Positions 28,351 through 38,015 of a stretch of DNA of 40,028 nucleotides are shown piece by piece. The stretch comes from an uncultured Clostridia bacterium (GTDB lineage: Bacteria > Bacillota > Clostridia > Christensenellales > UBA1242): contig CANRHL010000007.1 in NCBI GenBank assembly GCA_947630405.1, positions 1 through 40,028 on the forward strand, read 5' to 3'. The translations under genes and the position numbers were made by a program. The notes beneath the pieces are model-generated. The model was not told the DNA's origin and did not search any database. It was given only the letters and a program-made list of their open reading frames with translations. The stretch's first letter is position 1. Every line of letters begins with the position of its first letter.

Positions 28351-28403
28351 AATCTCATTATAAATAAATTAAAAATTAAAAACAACGATTTTTTAAAAGT
28401 GTA

Positions 28404-28432
28404 TTGACAAGCCGCCATTTGTGTGTTAAATT
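28404..28432 (+). promoter_or_regulatory. Promoter of the first tandem paralogue
   Basis: TTGACA - 17 nt - TAAATT. Confidence 0.7.
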
Positions 28433-28451
28433 ATGGGCATAAGGAGAGATT

Positions 28452-29102
28452 ATGAAATTTAGTGAATTTAAAAGGGCAATGTTAAGGCATAACGAACTTG
28501 TTTTGGCACTTAAACAAAATGGGGCAGAAAAAAAAGAGTGGCGTGAAGAACTTGAAAATATAAACAACTCTTTATATGAATTTTATAATCAAAACCCTGA
28601 TGCCCTTTCTGTTGAAATGTATTTTTTAGCAAAAAGGTTAAAAAAGTTAATGGAGATAAATCCTGAACTTGACGTTGTTAAAATGACCTTTGAAACAGTG
28701 GACGTAGGCCGCAACCGCGCCTTTGTTGCAGACATTACCTATAAGGACTTTAATATGTTGCGTTCTAGAAGTTGTCAACTTGGCAGAATTTTTGATGCGG
28801 AAACGGGTTATAAAAAATATGCGTATTTGGCAGATAGTTTAAATTATGAAAGTGCGTTCCGCGATAAATGGACATCAGTAACGCCCGGCCTTGAAGATGC
28901 TTTATGGCAGGTTGCTGAAGAGAATTATAATCAACGCATTGAAAAACAAATTAATTTGCTAATTAAAACGCGCAAAAGAATTGAAGAAAATGTAACCGAA
29001 ATTCAAAAACCTGACTATATTGCAAAACAACTTGCCGAATTAAAAGCAAAAGATGAAAGAGCCGCAGAAGAGATTGCCGCCCTTGAAGCCAAACTTGGCT
29101 AG
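28452..29102 (+). CDS. Hypothetical protein, tandem paralogue A
   Basis: aaggagag RBS; MKFSEFKRAMLRHNELVLALK...LEDALWQVAEENYNQRIEKQINLLIKTRKRIEE. Confidence 0.82.
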   Translation: MKFSEFKRAMLRHNELVLALKQNGAEKKEWREELENINNSLYEFYNQNPDALSVEMYFLAKRLKKLMEINPELDVVKMTFETVDVGRNRAFVADITYKDFNMLRSRSCQLGRIFDAETGYKKYAYLADSLNYESAFRDKWTSVTPGLEDALWQVAEENYNQRIEKQINLLIKTRKRIEENVTEIQKPDYIAKQLAELKAKDERAAEEIAALEAKLG

Positions 29103-29119
29103 ATTTTTTAAAAAGGGTA

Positions 29120-29148
29120 TTGACAACTTGCCTTTTGTGTGTTAAAAT
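29120..29148 (+). promoter_or_regulatory. Promoter of the second tandem paralogue
   Basis: TTGACA - 17 nt - TAAAAT. Confidence 0.75.
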
Positions 29149-29169
29149 TAACAATGTAAGGAGAAAATT

Positions 29170-29829
29170 ATGAAATTTAGTGAATTTAAACAATTAATGG
29201 ACAAACACAATAATCTTGTTCAGGACATGAAGTGTGGTGTTGCGGATGACAAAACATGGCGTCAGGAAATGTCGGCAATAAATCATGAAATATCAAACTT
29301 TCATAGCCTTAACCCAGATTTATTTAGGGTTGACCTTGCTTATTTAAAAAGAAAATTAAATGAACATATAAAAGGTGTTGTAAAGGCAGAAGGAGTTAAT
29401 GCATCTTTTAAAGTTATGGATGTGTTTGACGAGCCTGCTCTTGTTCTTGATGTTGCCGAACGCGATCTTAAAAACAAAGAAAAAGTTTATCACCGCACGT
29501 ATTACGTTGGCAGAGTTGTTTCTGGCGCAAGACACAACCTTTGCGTTGACCTAACAGACATTTTGGATTACGGATACACTCATAGAGCTAGAGGTGCTTT
29601 GTTTAATCTTGAAGGCTTTGAAGATGCTTTATGGCAAGCGGTTGAAGAAAACTTTAATGAACAAGTTAAGGACCAAATTAGTTTGCTTCAAAAAACCAGA
29701 GAAAGAATTGAGCAAAGAAGAACTGCCGCTCAAGAACCAGACTTTGCTCAGAAAGAATTTGCGCAAATGGACGAAGAAGAGCAAAATGCTATAGAAATGA
29801 TTGAAGCTCTCACCGCCCAAATTGACTAA
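29170..29829 (+). CDS. Hypothetical protein, tandem paralogue B
   Basis: aaggaga RBS; MKFSEFKQLMDKHNNLVQDMK...FEDALWQAVEENFNEQVKDQISLLQKTRERIEQ, paralogous to 28452-29102. Confidence 0.82.
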   Translation: MKFSEFKQLMDKHNNLVQDMKCGVADDKTWRQEMSAINHEISNFHSLNPDLFRVDLAYLKRKLNEHIKGVVKAEGVNASFKVMDVFDEPALVLDVAERDLKNKEKVYHRTYYVGRVVSGARHNLCVDLTDILDYGYTHRARGALFNLEGFEDALWQAVEENFNEQVKDQISLLQKTRERIEQRRTAAQEPDFAQKEFAQMDEEEQNAIEMIEALTAQID

Positions 29830-29858
29830 AAAAAATTTAAAAAAGTTGTAAAAAAGGG

Positions 29859-29887
29859 TTGACAAACTCTTTTTTCTATGTTAGAAT
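29859..29887 (+). promoter_or_regulatory. Promoter of the S10-spc operon
   Basis: TTGACA - 17 nt (aactcttttttctatgt) - TAGAAT. Confidence 0.85.
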
Positions 29888-29892
29888 AAACT

Positions 29893-30278
29893 CGCTAATC
29901 GTGTGGAATTTGGTGTTCCACATACTAGAGGAAGACGCATAAGGTTGCATTTGTTAGCAACAACAAATGGGAATTTGTGCCGACTTTAGCCTGTTTAGGC
30001 GGCTGACAAAATATGGGCAAATAAGCCCAATTTATTTTGAAGATTAGCACTTAACACACGGCAAGGTGTAATGCGCGTAAGTAAGACTTGGTCTTATACT
30101 GCCGCTAACGCCCGACGAACCTAAAGCAAGAACAATGTTCAAACAGATTAGTTCGGGGTCCCCACAAGACGAATGTTGAAGTGGGGTATGCTGTTCGGGG
30201 CCCCCATAAGAACTGAGTTCGCAATGGGGTGTAAAGTTTTCAGTTTTGGTATTGCTAAAAAATTAAAAGGAGAGAAAA
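29893..30278 (+). ncRNA. Long structured 5' leader of the S10 operon
   Basis: ~390 nt with several stems: tgtggaa/ttccaca (29902-29908/29916-29922), gttgc/gcaac (29944-29948/29957-29961), tgggc/gccca, taagac-ttg-gtctta, cggca/tgccg. Confidence 0.6.
30151..30232. repeat. Two tandem ttcggggYcccc palindromic elements in the S10 leader
   Basis: gttcggggtccccacaagacgaatgttgaagtgggg and gttcggggcccccataagaactgagttcgcaatgggg. Confidence 0.75.
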
Positions 30279-30587
30279 ATGGCAACTACAAAATTAAGAA
30301 TTAAACTTGCATCTTACGATACAGGTTTACTCGAAAATGTGGTATCAAGAATTTACGATACTGCAACGAAATCGGGCTGCAAAGTTTCCGGCCCAATTCC
30401 GCTTCCTACAAAAAGAGAAGTGGTTACAATCCTACGTTCCACTCATGTTAACAAGGATAGTAGGGAACAATTTGAAACTCGCACACATTATAGACTAATT
30501 GATGTTTTCGCACCTAACGCAAAGGCGGTTGACACCTTGCTTAAGATGAACGTTCCATCAGGTGTGGACATTAAGGTGGAATTATAA
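30279..30587 (+). CDS. rpsJ: 30S ribosomal protein S10
   Basis: KLRIKLASYD...CKVSGPIPLPTKREVVTILRSTHVNKDSREQFETRTHYRLIDV; first gene of the S10 cluster. Confidence 0.97.
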   Translation: MATTKLRIKLASYDTGLLENVVSRIYDTATKSGCKVSGPIPLPTKREVVTILRSTHVNKDSREQFETRTHYRLIDVFAPNAKAVDTLLKMNVPSGVDIKVEL

Positions 30588-30597
30588 GGAGGATACT

Positions 30598-31230
30598 GTG
30601 GAAAAAGCAATTATAGGTAAAAAAGTGGGCATGACTCAAGTGTTCACAGACGATGGCAGAGTTGAACCTGTAACAGTTATTGAAGCAGGTCCTTGCTATG
30701 TAGCACAAATTAAAACAAAGGCCGTTGATGGTTACGATTCGGCAGTGCTTGCCTTTGGCGAAATTAAAGCCAAAAATGTTAACAAAGCACAGGCTGGCGC
30801 TTTCAAGAAAGCAGGCGTTGAACCAAAACGCGTTTTAAAAGAATTTAAGTACGACGATATGAGCAAGTTTGCTCTTGGTCAAGAAATTAAGGCAGATATG
30901 TTTGCTGCTGGCGATGTGGTTGATGTAACCGGCACATCTAAAGGCCATGGTTTCACCGGTGTTATCAAACGCTGGAACCAACAAAGGCTTAAAATGACAC
31001 ACGGTGTTGGCCCTGTTCACAGAGAAGTTGGCTCAATGGGCGCAAACTCAACTCCAAGCAGAGTGTTCAAAGGCAAGAAAATGCCGGGCGAATATGGTAA
31101 CGACACTGTTACTGTTCAAAATTTAAAAGTTATACGCGTAGATGCAGATAGAAATTTGATTATGGTTAAAGGGGCAATCCCTGGCGCTAAAAAGTCCATT
31201 GTTACTATCCGCACCGCTAGTAAGGCGTAA
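30598..31230 (+). CDS. rplC: 50S ribosomal protein L3
   Basis: AIIGKKVGMTQVFTDDGRVEPVTVIEAGPC; GTG start at 30598 after aaggagg. Confidence 0.97.
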   Translation: MEKAIIGKKVGMTQVFTDDGRVEPVTVIEAGPCYVAQIKTKAVDGYDSAVLAFGEIKAKNVNKAQAGAFKKAGVEPKRVLKEFKYDDMSKFALGQEIKADMFAAGDVVDVTGTSKGHGFTGVIKRWNQQRLKMTHGVGPVHREVGSMGANSTPSRVFKGKKMPGEYGNDTVTVQNLKVIRVDADRNLIMVKGAIPGAKKSIVTIRTASKA

Positions 31231-31241
31231 AGGAGAAAACT

Positions 31242-31865
31242 ATGGCAAAACTTAAAGTTTATAATATGAAAAAAGAGGCAGTTGGCACAGTTGAGTTAGC
31301 AGATGGCCTATTTGCAGTTGAATATAATGAGCCACTTATTCACCAAGTGGTTGTGGCACTAAACAACAATGCTCGTCAAGGCACAAAATCCACGCTAACC
31401 AGAAGTGAAGTCAACAAAACCAAAAAGAAATGGTATAAGCAAAAGGGCACAGGTAATGCCCGTCACGACGAAAAAAGCGCACCACAATTTGTTGGCGGCG
31501 GCGTTGTGTTTGCTCCCAAACCTAGGGATTTTAGAGTAAAAATCAACAAAAAAATGAGAGATATTGCTTTTGCAAGTGCAATTTCTCAAAAAATTAGACA
31601 AGACGAAGTGATAGTTATCGATAGCCTAACATTTGCTGATGCAAAAACTAAAGCAGCAAGCGAATTCTTAAAAACATTTGGCCTAGATAAACGCACTATC
31701 ATTGTGACCGATGGTAAGGATGAAAATGTGCTTCGTGCAACCGGCAACATTCAAAAGGTTAGTTGCGTAGACGCAAACCTATTAAATGTTAAAGAAGTTG
31801 TTGAAAACAAATTCATCGTTATTACCAAAAACGCAATCAAAAAAATTGAGGAGGCATACGTATAA
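31242..31865 (+). CDS. rplD: 50S ribosomal protein L4
   Basis: ARQGTKSTLTRSEVNKTKKKWYKQKGTGNARH; operon order. Confidence 0.97.
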   Translation: MAKLKVYNMKKEAVGTVELADGLFAVEYNEPLIHQVVVALNNNARQGTKSTLTRSEVNKTKKKWYKQKGTGNARHDEKSAPQFVGGGVVFAPKPRDFRVKINKKMRDIAFASAISQKIRQDEVIVIDSLTFADAKTKAASEFLKTFGLDKRTIIVTDGKDENVLRATGNIQKVSCVDANLLNVKEVVENKFIVITKNAIKKIEEAYV

Positions 31866-32167
31866 TGAAAGCACAAGAAATTATTTTAGAGCCTATTATG
31901 ACAGAAAAATCATACGCAGGCTTCCCTAACAAAATTTACACCTTTAAAGTTAACCTTAAAGCCAACAAAATTGAAATCAAAAAGGCGGTTGAAGAACTTT
32001 TTGAAGTTAAAGTTGCAAGAGTTAACACAGTTTTAGTTAAAGGTACAACCAAAACAAGAAACACAAAAAGCGGGCTAGTTGTTGGTAAAACAAGCGACTA
32101 TAAGAAAGCGATTGTTTTCTTAAAAGCAGACTCCAAACCTATTGCCTTCTTTGAGAGTTTGAACTAA
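31865..32167 (+). CDS. rplW: 50S ribosomal protein L23
   Basis: ILEPIMTEKSYAGFPNKIYTFKVNLKANKIEIKKAVEELFEVKVARVNT. Confidence 0.97.
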   Translation: MKAQEIILEPIMTEKSYAGFPNKIYTFKVNLKANKIEIKKAVEELFEVKVARVNTVLVKGTTKTRNTKSGLVVGKTSDYKKAIVFLKADSKPIAFFESLN

Positions 32168-32179
32168 AAGGAGTAATTT

Positions 32180-33010
32180 ATGGCTATAAGAAATTTAAGA
32201 CCTACCACACCTTCTAACAGGTTTAAATCTTATAAGGTTAGAACAACTGACAAAACTAACGTTCCAAAATCACTTGATGGCGATGTTAAAAAGTCAGGCG
32301 GACGTAACAACCAAGGTAAATTAACTGTTAGGCACATTGGTGGCGGCAATAGAAGAAAATATAGAGTTATCGATTTCAAACGCAACAAAGATGGCGTTCC
32401 TGCTCGTGTTGATAGCATTCAATATGACCCTAACCGCACGGCAGACATTGCCTTGTTAGTTTATGCAGATGGCGAAAAACGCTTTATTCTTGCACCAAAA
32501 GGCTTAAATGTTGGCGATAGAGTTATGAGTGGTGTTGGTGCCGAAATTAAACCAGGCAACGCACTTCCATTAAGCGAAATTCCACTTGGTGCAACAATCC
32601 ACAACATTGAATTGCAACCTGGCAAAGGTGGGCAATTGGTGCGTTCAGCCGGCCTTTCTGCTCAACTTATGGCAAAAGAAGGCGCTTACGCAACAATCCG
32701 TTTGCCTAGTGGCGAAATGAGAAAAGTTTTCGCAACCTGCCGCGCAACAATAGGCGTTATTGGTAACGAAGAAAACGAAATTGTATCACTTGGTAAGGCT
32801 GGCTGTGCTCGTCACATGGGCGTTCGTCCTACCGTTCGTGGTGCAGTTATGAACCCGGTTGACCACCCACACGGCGGTGGTGAGGGTAAATCTCCAGTTG
32901 GACATGCTGGTCCATTAACACCTTGGGGTAAACCTGCAATCGGTTATAAAACTAGAAAACATAATAAGGCTTCTGACAAACTTATTGTCAAGAGAGCGAA
33001 TGCTAAATAG
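32180..33010 (+). CDS. rplB: 50S ribosomal protein L2
   Basis: [54 protein letters not shown]. Confidence 0.98.
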   Translation: MAIRNLRPTTPSNRFKSYKVRTTDKTNVPKSLDGDVKKSGGRNNQGKLTVRHIGGGNRRKYRVIDFKRNKDGVPARVDSIQYDPNRTADIALLVYADGEKRFILAPKGLNVGDRVMSGVGAEIKPGNALPLSEIPLGATIHNIELQPGKGGQLVRSAGLSAQLMAKEGAYATIRLPSGEMRKVFATCRATIGVIGNEENEIVSLGKAGCARHMGVRPTVRGAVMNPVDHPHGGGEGKSPVGHAGPLTPWGKPAIGYKTRKHNKASDKLIVKRANAK

Positions 33011-33018
33011 GAGAGAGT

Positions 33019-33309
33019 ATGAGTAGAAGTTTAAAGAAAAAACCTTTCGTTGAAGAGAAATTGATGGCACGCATTCAAGAAATGAACGAAAAGAACGAAA
33101 AAAAAGCCGTTAAAACTTGGAGCCGTTCAAGCACAATCTATCCTGAATTTGTTGGCCACACAATTGCAGTTCACAATGGCAAAAAACATATACCTGTATA
33201 TTGCACAGTCGATATGGTTGGGCACAAGTTGGGCGAATTTGCTCCAACAAGAACTTTTAAAGGACACAAGCAAAAAGAAGCCTCAACCCCAAATAAAGGT
33301 AAGAAATAG
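33019..33309 (+). CDS. rpsS: 30S ribosomal protein S19
   Basis: [15 protein letters not shown]...[29 protein letters not shown]. Confidence 0.98.
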   Translation: MSRSLKKKPFVEEKLMARIQEMNEKNEKKAVKTWSRSSTIYPEFVGHTIAVHNGKKHIPVYCTVDMVGHKLGEFAPTRTFKGHKQKEASTPNKGKK

Positions 33310-33318
33310 GAGTGAAGT

Positions 33319-33711
33319 ATGGCAAAAAATGTTAGAGAAAAAACTTTAAAAATAGAACAAAATAAAGACACTCGCCCTTATGCTTGTGTTAGATTTGTTA
33401 GGCTTTCTCCTACCAAAGCAAAAATAGTAATAGACCAAGTTAAAGGCAAAAAATATGATGACGCAGTTGCAATTTTATCCAACATGCCACACGAAGCAGC
33501 CGCAGTGCTTTTAAAAGTTGTTAAATCTGCTGGCGCAAACGCTGAAAACAACAAGGGTATGAACACTCATGATTTATACCTTGCCGATGTTGTTTTGGGT
33601 GCAGGACCTACAAGAGTGAATAAAATTTACTTTAGGGGTCGCGGTCACGGCGGAGAAAGAATTGTAACAAGAACTAGCCACATTAAAGTTGTGCTAGATG
33701 TAAAGGAGTAG
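33319..33711 (+). CDS. rplV: 50S ribosomal protein L22
   Basis: VRLSPTKAKIVIDQVKGKKYDDAVAILSNMPHEAAAVLLKVVKSAGANAENN. Confidence 0.97.
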   Translation: MAKNVREKTLKIEQNKDTRPYACVRFVRLSPTKAKIVIDQVKGKKYDDAVAILSNMPHEAAAVLLKVVKSAGANAENNKGMNTHDLYLADVVLGAGPTRVNKIYFRGRGHGGERIVTRTSHIKVVLDVKE

Positions 33712-33714
33712 AGT

Positions 33715-34389
33715 ATGGGACAAAAAGTTAATCCAAATGGCCTAAGAATTGGCATAAATAAACCATGGAGTTCTTTTTGGTATGCAGATAAAAAAGATAT
33801 TGCTAAAAATATTAAAGAAGACGATACTTTACGTAAATACATCCTTAAAGAATACAAAAATTGCGCTATAAGCAGCGTTTTAATTGAGCGTACTGCCGAT
33901 AGCCTTAATGTTACCATTTCAACTGCTAAACCAGGCGTGTTGATTGGCCAAAAAGGTGCAGGCGTGGAAGCATTAAAGAAAAATGTTGAAAAATTAAGCA
34001 GCGCAAAGAAAGTTAATGTGAACATTGTTGAAGTTAAAAACCCAGATTTAGATGCAAAACTTGTTGCAGAAAGCATTGCAAGCCAACTTGAAAAACGTGC
34101 TCAATATAAGCGCGTTATGAAGAGCGCATTGCAACGCATTATGCGTGCAGGTGCACAGGGTGCAAAAACAATGGTTTCTGGAAGATTAGATGGTGCGGAA
34201 ATTGCTAGAAGCGAATTCTACCACGATGGCAATTTACCTTTACAAACCCTAAGAGCCAATATTGACTACGCTAAAGTTGAAGCACACACCACTTATGGCG
34301 TGCTTGGCGTTAAAGTGTGGATTTATAAAGGCGAAATTTTAGGTAAAGTTTCTCAAAGCACCGTAAATCATAAGAAAGGAGAGAACTAA
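33715..34389 (+). CDS. rpsC: 30S ribosomal protein S3
   Basis: [43 protein letters not shown]. Confidence 0.98.
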   Translation: MGQKVNPNGLRIGINKPWSSFWYADKKDIAKNIKEDDTLRKYILKEYKNCAISSVLIERTADSLNVTISTAKPGVLIGQKGAGVEALKKNVEKLSSAKKVNVNIVEVKNPDLDAKLVAESIASQLEKRAQYKRVMKSALQRIMRAGAQGAKTMVSGRLDGAEIARSEFYHDGNLPLQTLRANIDYAKVEAHTTYGVLGVKVWIYKGEILGKVSQSTVNHKKGEN

Positions 34390-34390
34390 T

Positions 34391-34822
34391 ATGTTATTAC
34401 CTAAAAGAGAAAAAAGAAGAAAACAATTCCGTGGCAATATGTCTGGCCGTGCTATTCGTGGTAGCAAGGTAACATATGGCGACTACGGTTTGCAAGCAAC
34501 TGAACCAAGTTGGGTAACACCAAATCAACTTGAAGCAGCCCGTGTTGCAATCAACAGATACATGAAACGTGGCGGCAAACTTTGGATAAAAGTTTTCCCA
34601 CACAAACCTATAACTAAAAAACCAGCCGACACTCGTATGGGTAGCGGTAAAGGTGCACAAGTTGGGCACGTTGCAGTTGTTAAACGCGATAGAGTAATTT
34701 TGGAAGTGAGCGGACCAAGTGAAGAAATTTGCTTGGAAGCATTAAGGCTTGCTTCTCATAAACTTCCTTGTAAAACTAGGATAGTTTATAAGGAAAAAGG
34801 CGGTGAAAACGATGAAAAGTAA
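34391..34822 (+). CDS. rplP: 50S ribosomal protein L16
   Basis: [88 protein letters not shown]. Confidence 0.98.
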   Translation: MLLPKREKRRKQFRGNMSGRAIRGSKVTYGDYGLQATEPSWVTPNQLEAARVAINRYMKRGGKLWIKVFPHKPITKKPADTRMGSGKGAQVGHVAVVKRDRVILEVSGPSEEICLEALRLASHKLPCKTRIVYKEKGGENDEK

Positions 34823-35012
34823 TTACAATAGCATGAGTGTTAAAGAATTGCAAGCAGAAGAAGCAAAATTAAGAAGTGAACTTTTTAATTTAACCTTCCA
34901 AAACAAAGTAAATCAATTGCAAGATACATCTCGTATTAGAATAGTTAAAAGAAATATCGCTAGGGTTAAAACTGCCCTAAAAATAAAAGAAAATGCTGGA
35001 GCAAAGGAGTAA
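34812..35012 (+). CDS. rpmC: 50S ribosomal protein L29
   Basis: [50 protein letters not shown] 34812 after aaggcgg, short overlap with rplP. Confidence 0.95.
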   Translation: MKSNYNSMSVKELQAEEAKLRSELFNLTFQNKVNQLQDTSRIRIVKRNIARVKTALKIKENAGAKE

Positions 35013-35016
35013 TATT

Positions 35017-35277
35017 ATGGAAGAAAAGAAAGTAAACCGCAAGACAATTCAAGGTGTTGTTGTTTCTGATAAAATGGACAAAACTATTACTGTTTTGGTT
35101 ACCAGCAAGAAAAAACACCCAATTTACAAAAAATACACAACTTACACTAAAAAATATAAAGCACACGACGAAAAGAACGAAGCCAAAGTTGGCGATACAG
35201 TAAGAATTATTGAAACTCGCCCACTTAGTAAAGATAAATACTTTAGGCTTTTAACTATCGTTGAAAGGGCTAAGTAG
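35017..35277 (+). CDS. rpsQ: 30S ribosomal protein S17
   Basis: [75 protein letters not shown] 35017 after aaaggag. Confidence 0.97.
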   Translation: MEEKKVNRKTIQGVVVSDKMDKTITVLVTSKKKHPIYKKYTTYTKKYKAHDEKNEAKVGDTVRIIETRPLSKDKYFRLLTIVERAK

Positions 35278-35285
35278 GAGGAATT

Positions 35286-35654
35286 ATGATACAACCATTA
35301 TCAACACTTAATGTTGCCGATAACACCGGTGCAAAAAAGATAATGTGCATTCGTTGCCTTGGTGGTTCGGTTAGAAAGTTTGCTAACATTGGCGATATCA
35401 TTGTTGCCTCTGTTAAAAAAGCCGACCCAGATGGTAAGGTTAAAAAAGGCGATGTCGTTATGGCAGTTATTGTGCGCTCTAAAAAGGGTGTTCAACGTGC
35501 CGATGGCAGTTCAATTAAGTTTGACGACAACGCTGCCGTTATTATTGATAAACAAAAAGCACCACGTGGCACACGTGTGTTTGGTCCAATAGCAAGAGAA
35601 CTCCGTGCAAAAGGCTTTACTCAAATATTGTCCTTAGCACCAGAGGTATTATAG
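35286..35654 (+). CDS. rplN: 50S ribosomal protein L14
   Basis: [28 protein letters not shown]...[15 protein letters not shown]. Confidence 0.98.
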   Translation: MIQPLSTLNVADNTGAKKIMCIRCLGGSVRKFANIGDIIVASVKKADPDGKVKKGDVVMAVIVRSKKGVQRADGSSIKFDDNAAVIIDKQKAPRGTRVFGPIARELRAKGFTQILSLAPEVL

Positions 35655-35663
35655 GAGGCTAAA

Positions 35664-36272
35664 ATGAAATTAAATGTTAAAAAAGGTGATAACGTTGTTG
35701 TTTTAGCCGGAAAAGATGCTAAAAAAACAGGCGAAATTTTAGAAATTGACCGCGAAAATGCGCGCGTTAAAGTGGCTGGCGTTAACATTCAAGCACACCA
35801 CAAAAAACCAAGAAATAAGGACGATAAAGGCGGCATTCTTAAAACAGAAGGCGCAATAAGCGTTTCTAATGTTATGGTTATTTGCCCAGCGTGCAAAAAG
35901 GCAACAAGAGTTGCTCACAATGTTATTGACGGCAAAAAAGTTCGCGTTTGCAAAAAATGTGGTGCAAGCCTTGATGTTAAACAAATTAAGAGCGCTAAAC
36001 CCGCTAAAAAAGTAGAGAAGAAAGTTGAACCTAAGGCAGAAACTAAAGAAGTTAAACCTGTTGCAAAAGCAACCAAACCTGCAACTGCAGAAAAGGTAGC
36101 AAAACCTGCAACTAAAACGTCTGAAAAAACCACAAAAACTGCAACAAAAACAACAAAACCTGCTGAAAAGGCAGCAAAGCCAGCAGAAACTAAAAAAGTA
36201 GCAGCAAAAACCACTAAAACGGCAGAAAAACCTGCAACAAAATCCACTGCAAAAAGCAGTAAGAAAGCGTAA
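35664..36272 (+). CDS. rplX: 50S ribosomal protein L24 with long K/A/T-rich C-terminal extension
   Basis: MKLNVKKGDNVVVLAGKDAKKTGEILEI...HHKKPRNKDDKGGILKTEGAISVSNVMVICPACKKATRVAHNVIDGKKVRVCKKCGASLD followed by ~95 aa of low-complexity K/A/T/P. Confidence 0.96.
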   Translation: MKLNVKKGDNVVVLAGKDAKKTGEILEIDRENARVKVAGVNIQAHHKKPRNKDDKGGILKTEGAISVSNVMVICPACKKATRVAHNVIDGKKVRVCKKCGASLDVKQIKSAKPAKKVEKKVEPKAETKEVKPVAKATKPATAEKVAKPATKTSEKTTKTATKTTKPAEKAAKPAETKKVAAKTTKTAEKPATKSTAKSSKKA

Positions 36273-36286
36273 AAGGAGTATGACTT

Positions 36287-36841
36287 ATGAAAGAATTAAA
36301 TAGGCGTCATGCATACTACAACGATGTTGTAAAAAAGGCATTGCAAGAAAAGTTTGGCTATAAAAATGTGATGGAAATCCCTAAGATTGATAAAATCATT
36401 TTAAGCCTTAGATTAGGTAAAGAAAAAGACAATGCAAAAACATTTAACAACGCAGTTGAAGAATTAAGTTTAATTGCTGGTCAACACGCAGTTGTTACAA
36501 CGGCAAAAAAATCAGTAGCAAATTTCAAACTTCGTCAAGGCCAAAAAATTGGTGCAAAGGTAACTTTGCGTGGCGAAAAAATGTACGAATTCTTTGATAG
36601 ACTTATCTCTGTGGCATTGCCACGAGTTAGGGACTTTCAAGGTTTAAGCACAACATCTTTTGATGGGCGTGGCAATTATAGTTTTGGTGTTAAAGAACAA
36701 ATTATCTTCCCAGAAATCATCTATGATAAAATTGATGCAGTGCGCGGTTTCGATATTATTATCGTTACCACGGCAAAATCTAATGAAGAAGCGTTCGAGT
36801 TGCTAAAACTTATGGGCGTGCCATTTAAAAAGGTTAAATAG
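36287..36841 (+). CDS. rplE: 50S ribosomal protein L5
   Basis: [22 protein letters not shown]...[38 protein letters not shown]. Confidence 0.97.
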   Translation: MKELNRRHAYYNDVVKKALQEKFGYKNVMEIPKIDKIILSLRLGKEKDNAKTFNNAVEELSLIAGQHAVVTTAKKSVANFKLRQGQKIGAKVTLRGEKMYEFFDRLISVALPRVRDFQGLSTTSFDGRGNYSFGVKEQIIFPEIIYDKIDAVRGFDIIIVTTAKSNEEAFELLKLMGVPFKKVK

Positions 36842-36849
36842 GAGATATT

Positions 36850-37035
36850 ATGGCAAAAAAAGCAATGATAAATAAACAACAAAAACCACAAAAGTTCAAA
36901 ACGCGTGAATACACTCGTTGTTCAATTTGTGGCCGTCCACACGCAGTGTTGAAAAAGTACGGAATTTGCAGAATTTGTTTTAGAAATTTAGCCTCAAAAG
37001 GCGAAATACCTGGCGTTAAAAAGGCTAGTTGGTAA
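36850..37035 (+). CDS. rpsN: 30S ribosomal protein S14, zinc-binding type Z
   Basis: [61 protein letters not shown]. Confidence 0.97.
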   Translation: MAKKAMINKQQKPQKFKTREYTRCSICGRPHAVLKKYGICRICFRNLASKGEIPGVKKASW

Positions 37036-37047
37036 AAGGAGAGAACT

Positions 37048-37446
37048 ATGTATATAATAGACCCAATCGCAGATATGCTTACTCGCATACGCAACGCAAA
37101 TGCAAATAAGCATGAAACAGTGTTAGTTCCAGAAAGCAAAACAAAGCATGCCATAGCCGAAATTTTGAAAAATGAAGGCTATATAGTAGATTTCGCATCT
37201 ACCGAGCAAGATGGCATTAAAATGATGGAAATTTCACTAAAATATGGCCCTAATGGCGAAAAAGTTATTCAAGGCCTTAAAAGAATTAGTAAACCTGGGC
37301 TTCGTATCTATGCCAACGCCGACGAACTTCCAAAAGTTTTAAACGGATTAGGTATTGCAATAGTTTCTACAAGCAAAGGTATTATTACTGATAAACAAGC
37401 AAGAAAATTAAATTTAGGCGGCGAAGTGCTTGCCTATGTATGGTAG
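37048..37446 (+). CDS. rpsH: 30S ribosomal protein S8
   Basis: [42 protein letters not shown]...[21 protein letters not shown]. Confidence 0.97.
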   Translation: MYIIDPIADMLTRIRNANANKHETVLVPESKTKHAIAEILKNEGYIVDFASTEQDGIKMMEISLKYGPNGEKVIQGLKRISKPGLRIYANADELPKVLNGLGIAIVSTSKGIITDKQARKLNLGGEVLAYVW

Positions 37447-37453
37447 GTGAGTT

Positions 37454-38005
37454 ATGTCAAGAATTGGAAAATTACCTATTGCCATTTTAGATGGCGTAAC
37501 AGTTGAAATTAACGACAATGTTGTTACGGTTAAAGGTCCAAAAGTTACCTTAACTCAAGAAGTTTCTAAAAATGTTACTGTTGAAGTTAAAGATAACCAC
37601 GTGTATGTAACTCGTAATGACGAAACCACCGATAGCAACGCTAAACAAGGGCTTTATCGTCAACTTATTCACAACATGATAACCGGCGTTAAAGAAGGCT
37701 TTAAAAAGACCTTAACCGTTAAAGGTGTTGGTTACAAACTAAACAAGCAAGGCGAAAACAAACTTGTTATGAGTTTGGGTTTAAGCCATCCGGTTGAATT
37801 TGTTGCTGACGAGGGCGTAACTTTTGATGTGCCAGACAACAGCACAATTGTTGTAAAAGGTGCAGATAAACAACTTGTTGGTGCAGTTGCAGCAAAAATT
37901 AAGGCATTGCGTCCGGTTGAACCATATCATGGCTACGGCATCCGCTATGCTGACGAAGTTGTTATACTAAAAGCAGGTAAGGCTGCTGGTAAGAAGAAAA
38001 AGTAG
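37454..38005 (+). CDS. rplF: 50S ribosomal protein L6
   Basis: MSRIGKLPIAILDGVTVEINDNVVTVKGPKVTL...EPYHGYGIRYADEVVILKAGKAAGKKKK. Confidence 0.97.
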   Translation: MSRIGKLPIAILDGVTVEINDNVVTVKGPKVTLTQEVSKNVTVEVKDNHVYVTRNDETTDSNAKQGLYRQLIHNMITGVKEGFKKTLTVKGVGYKLNKQGENKLVMSLGLSHPVEFVADEGVTFDVPDNSTIVVKGADKQLVGAVAAKIKALRPVEPYHGYGIRYADEVVILKAGKAAGKKKK

Positions 38006-38015
38006 GAGGTAAGTT

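Noticed and set aside
29893-30278. tRNA or known housekeeping small RNA in the S10 leader
   Set aside because: No cloverleaf, T-loop ttcRa or CCA context seen; stems fit an mRNA leader better.
35915-36247. 110-aa antisense ORF opposite the rplX tail
   Set aside because: Low-complexity complement of the K/A/T-rich extension.
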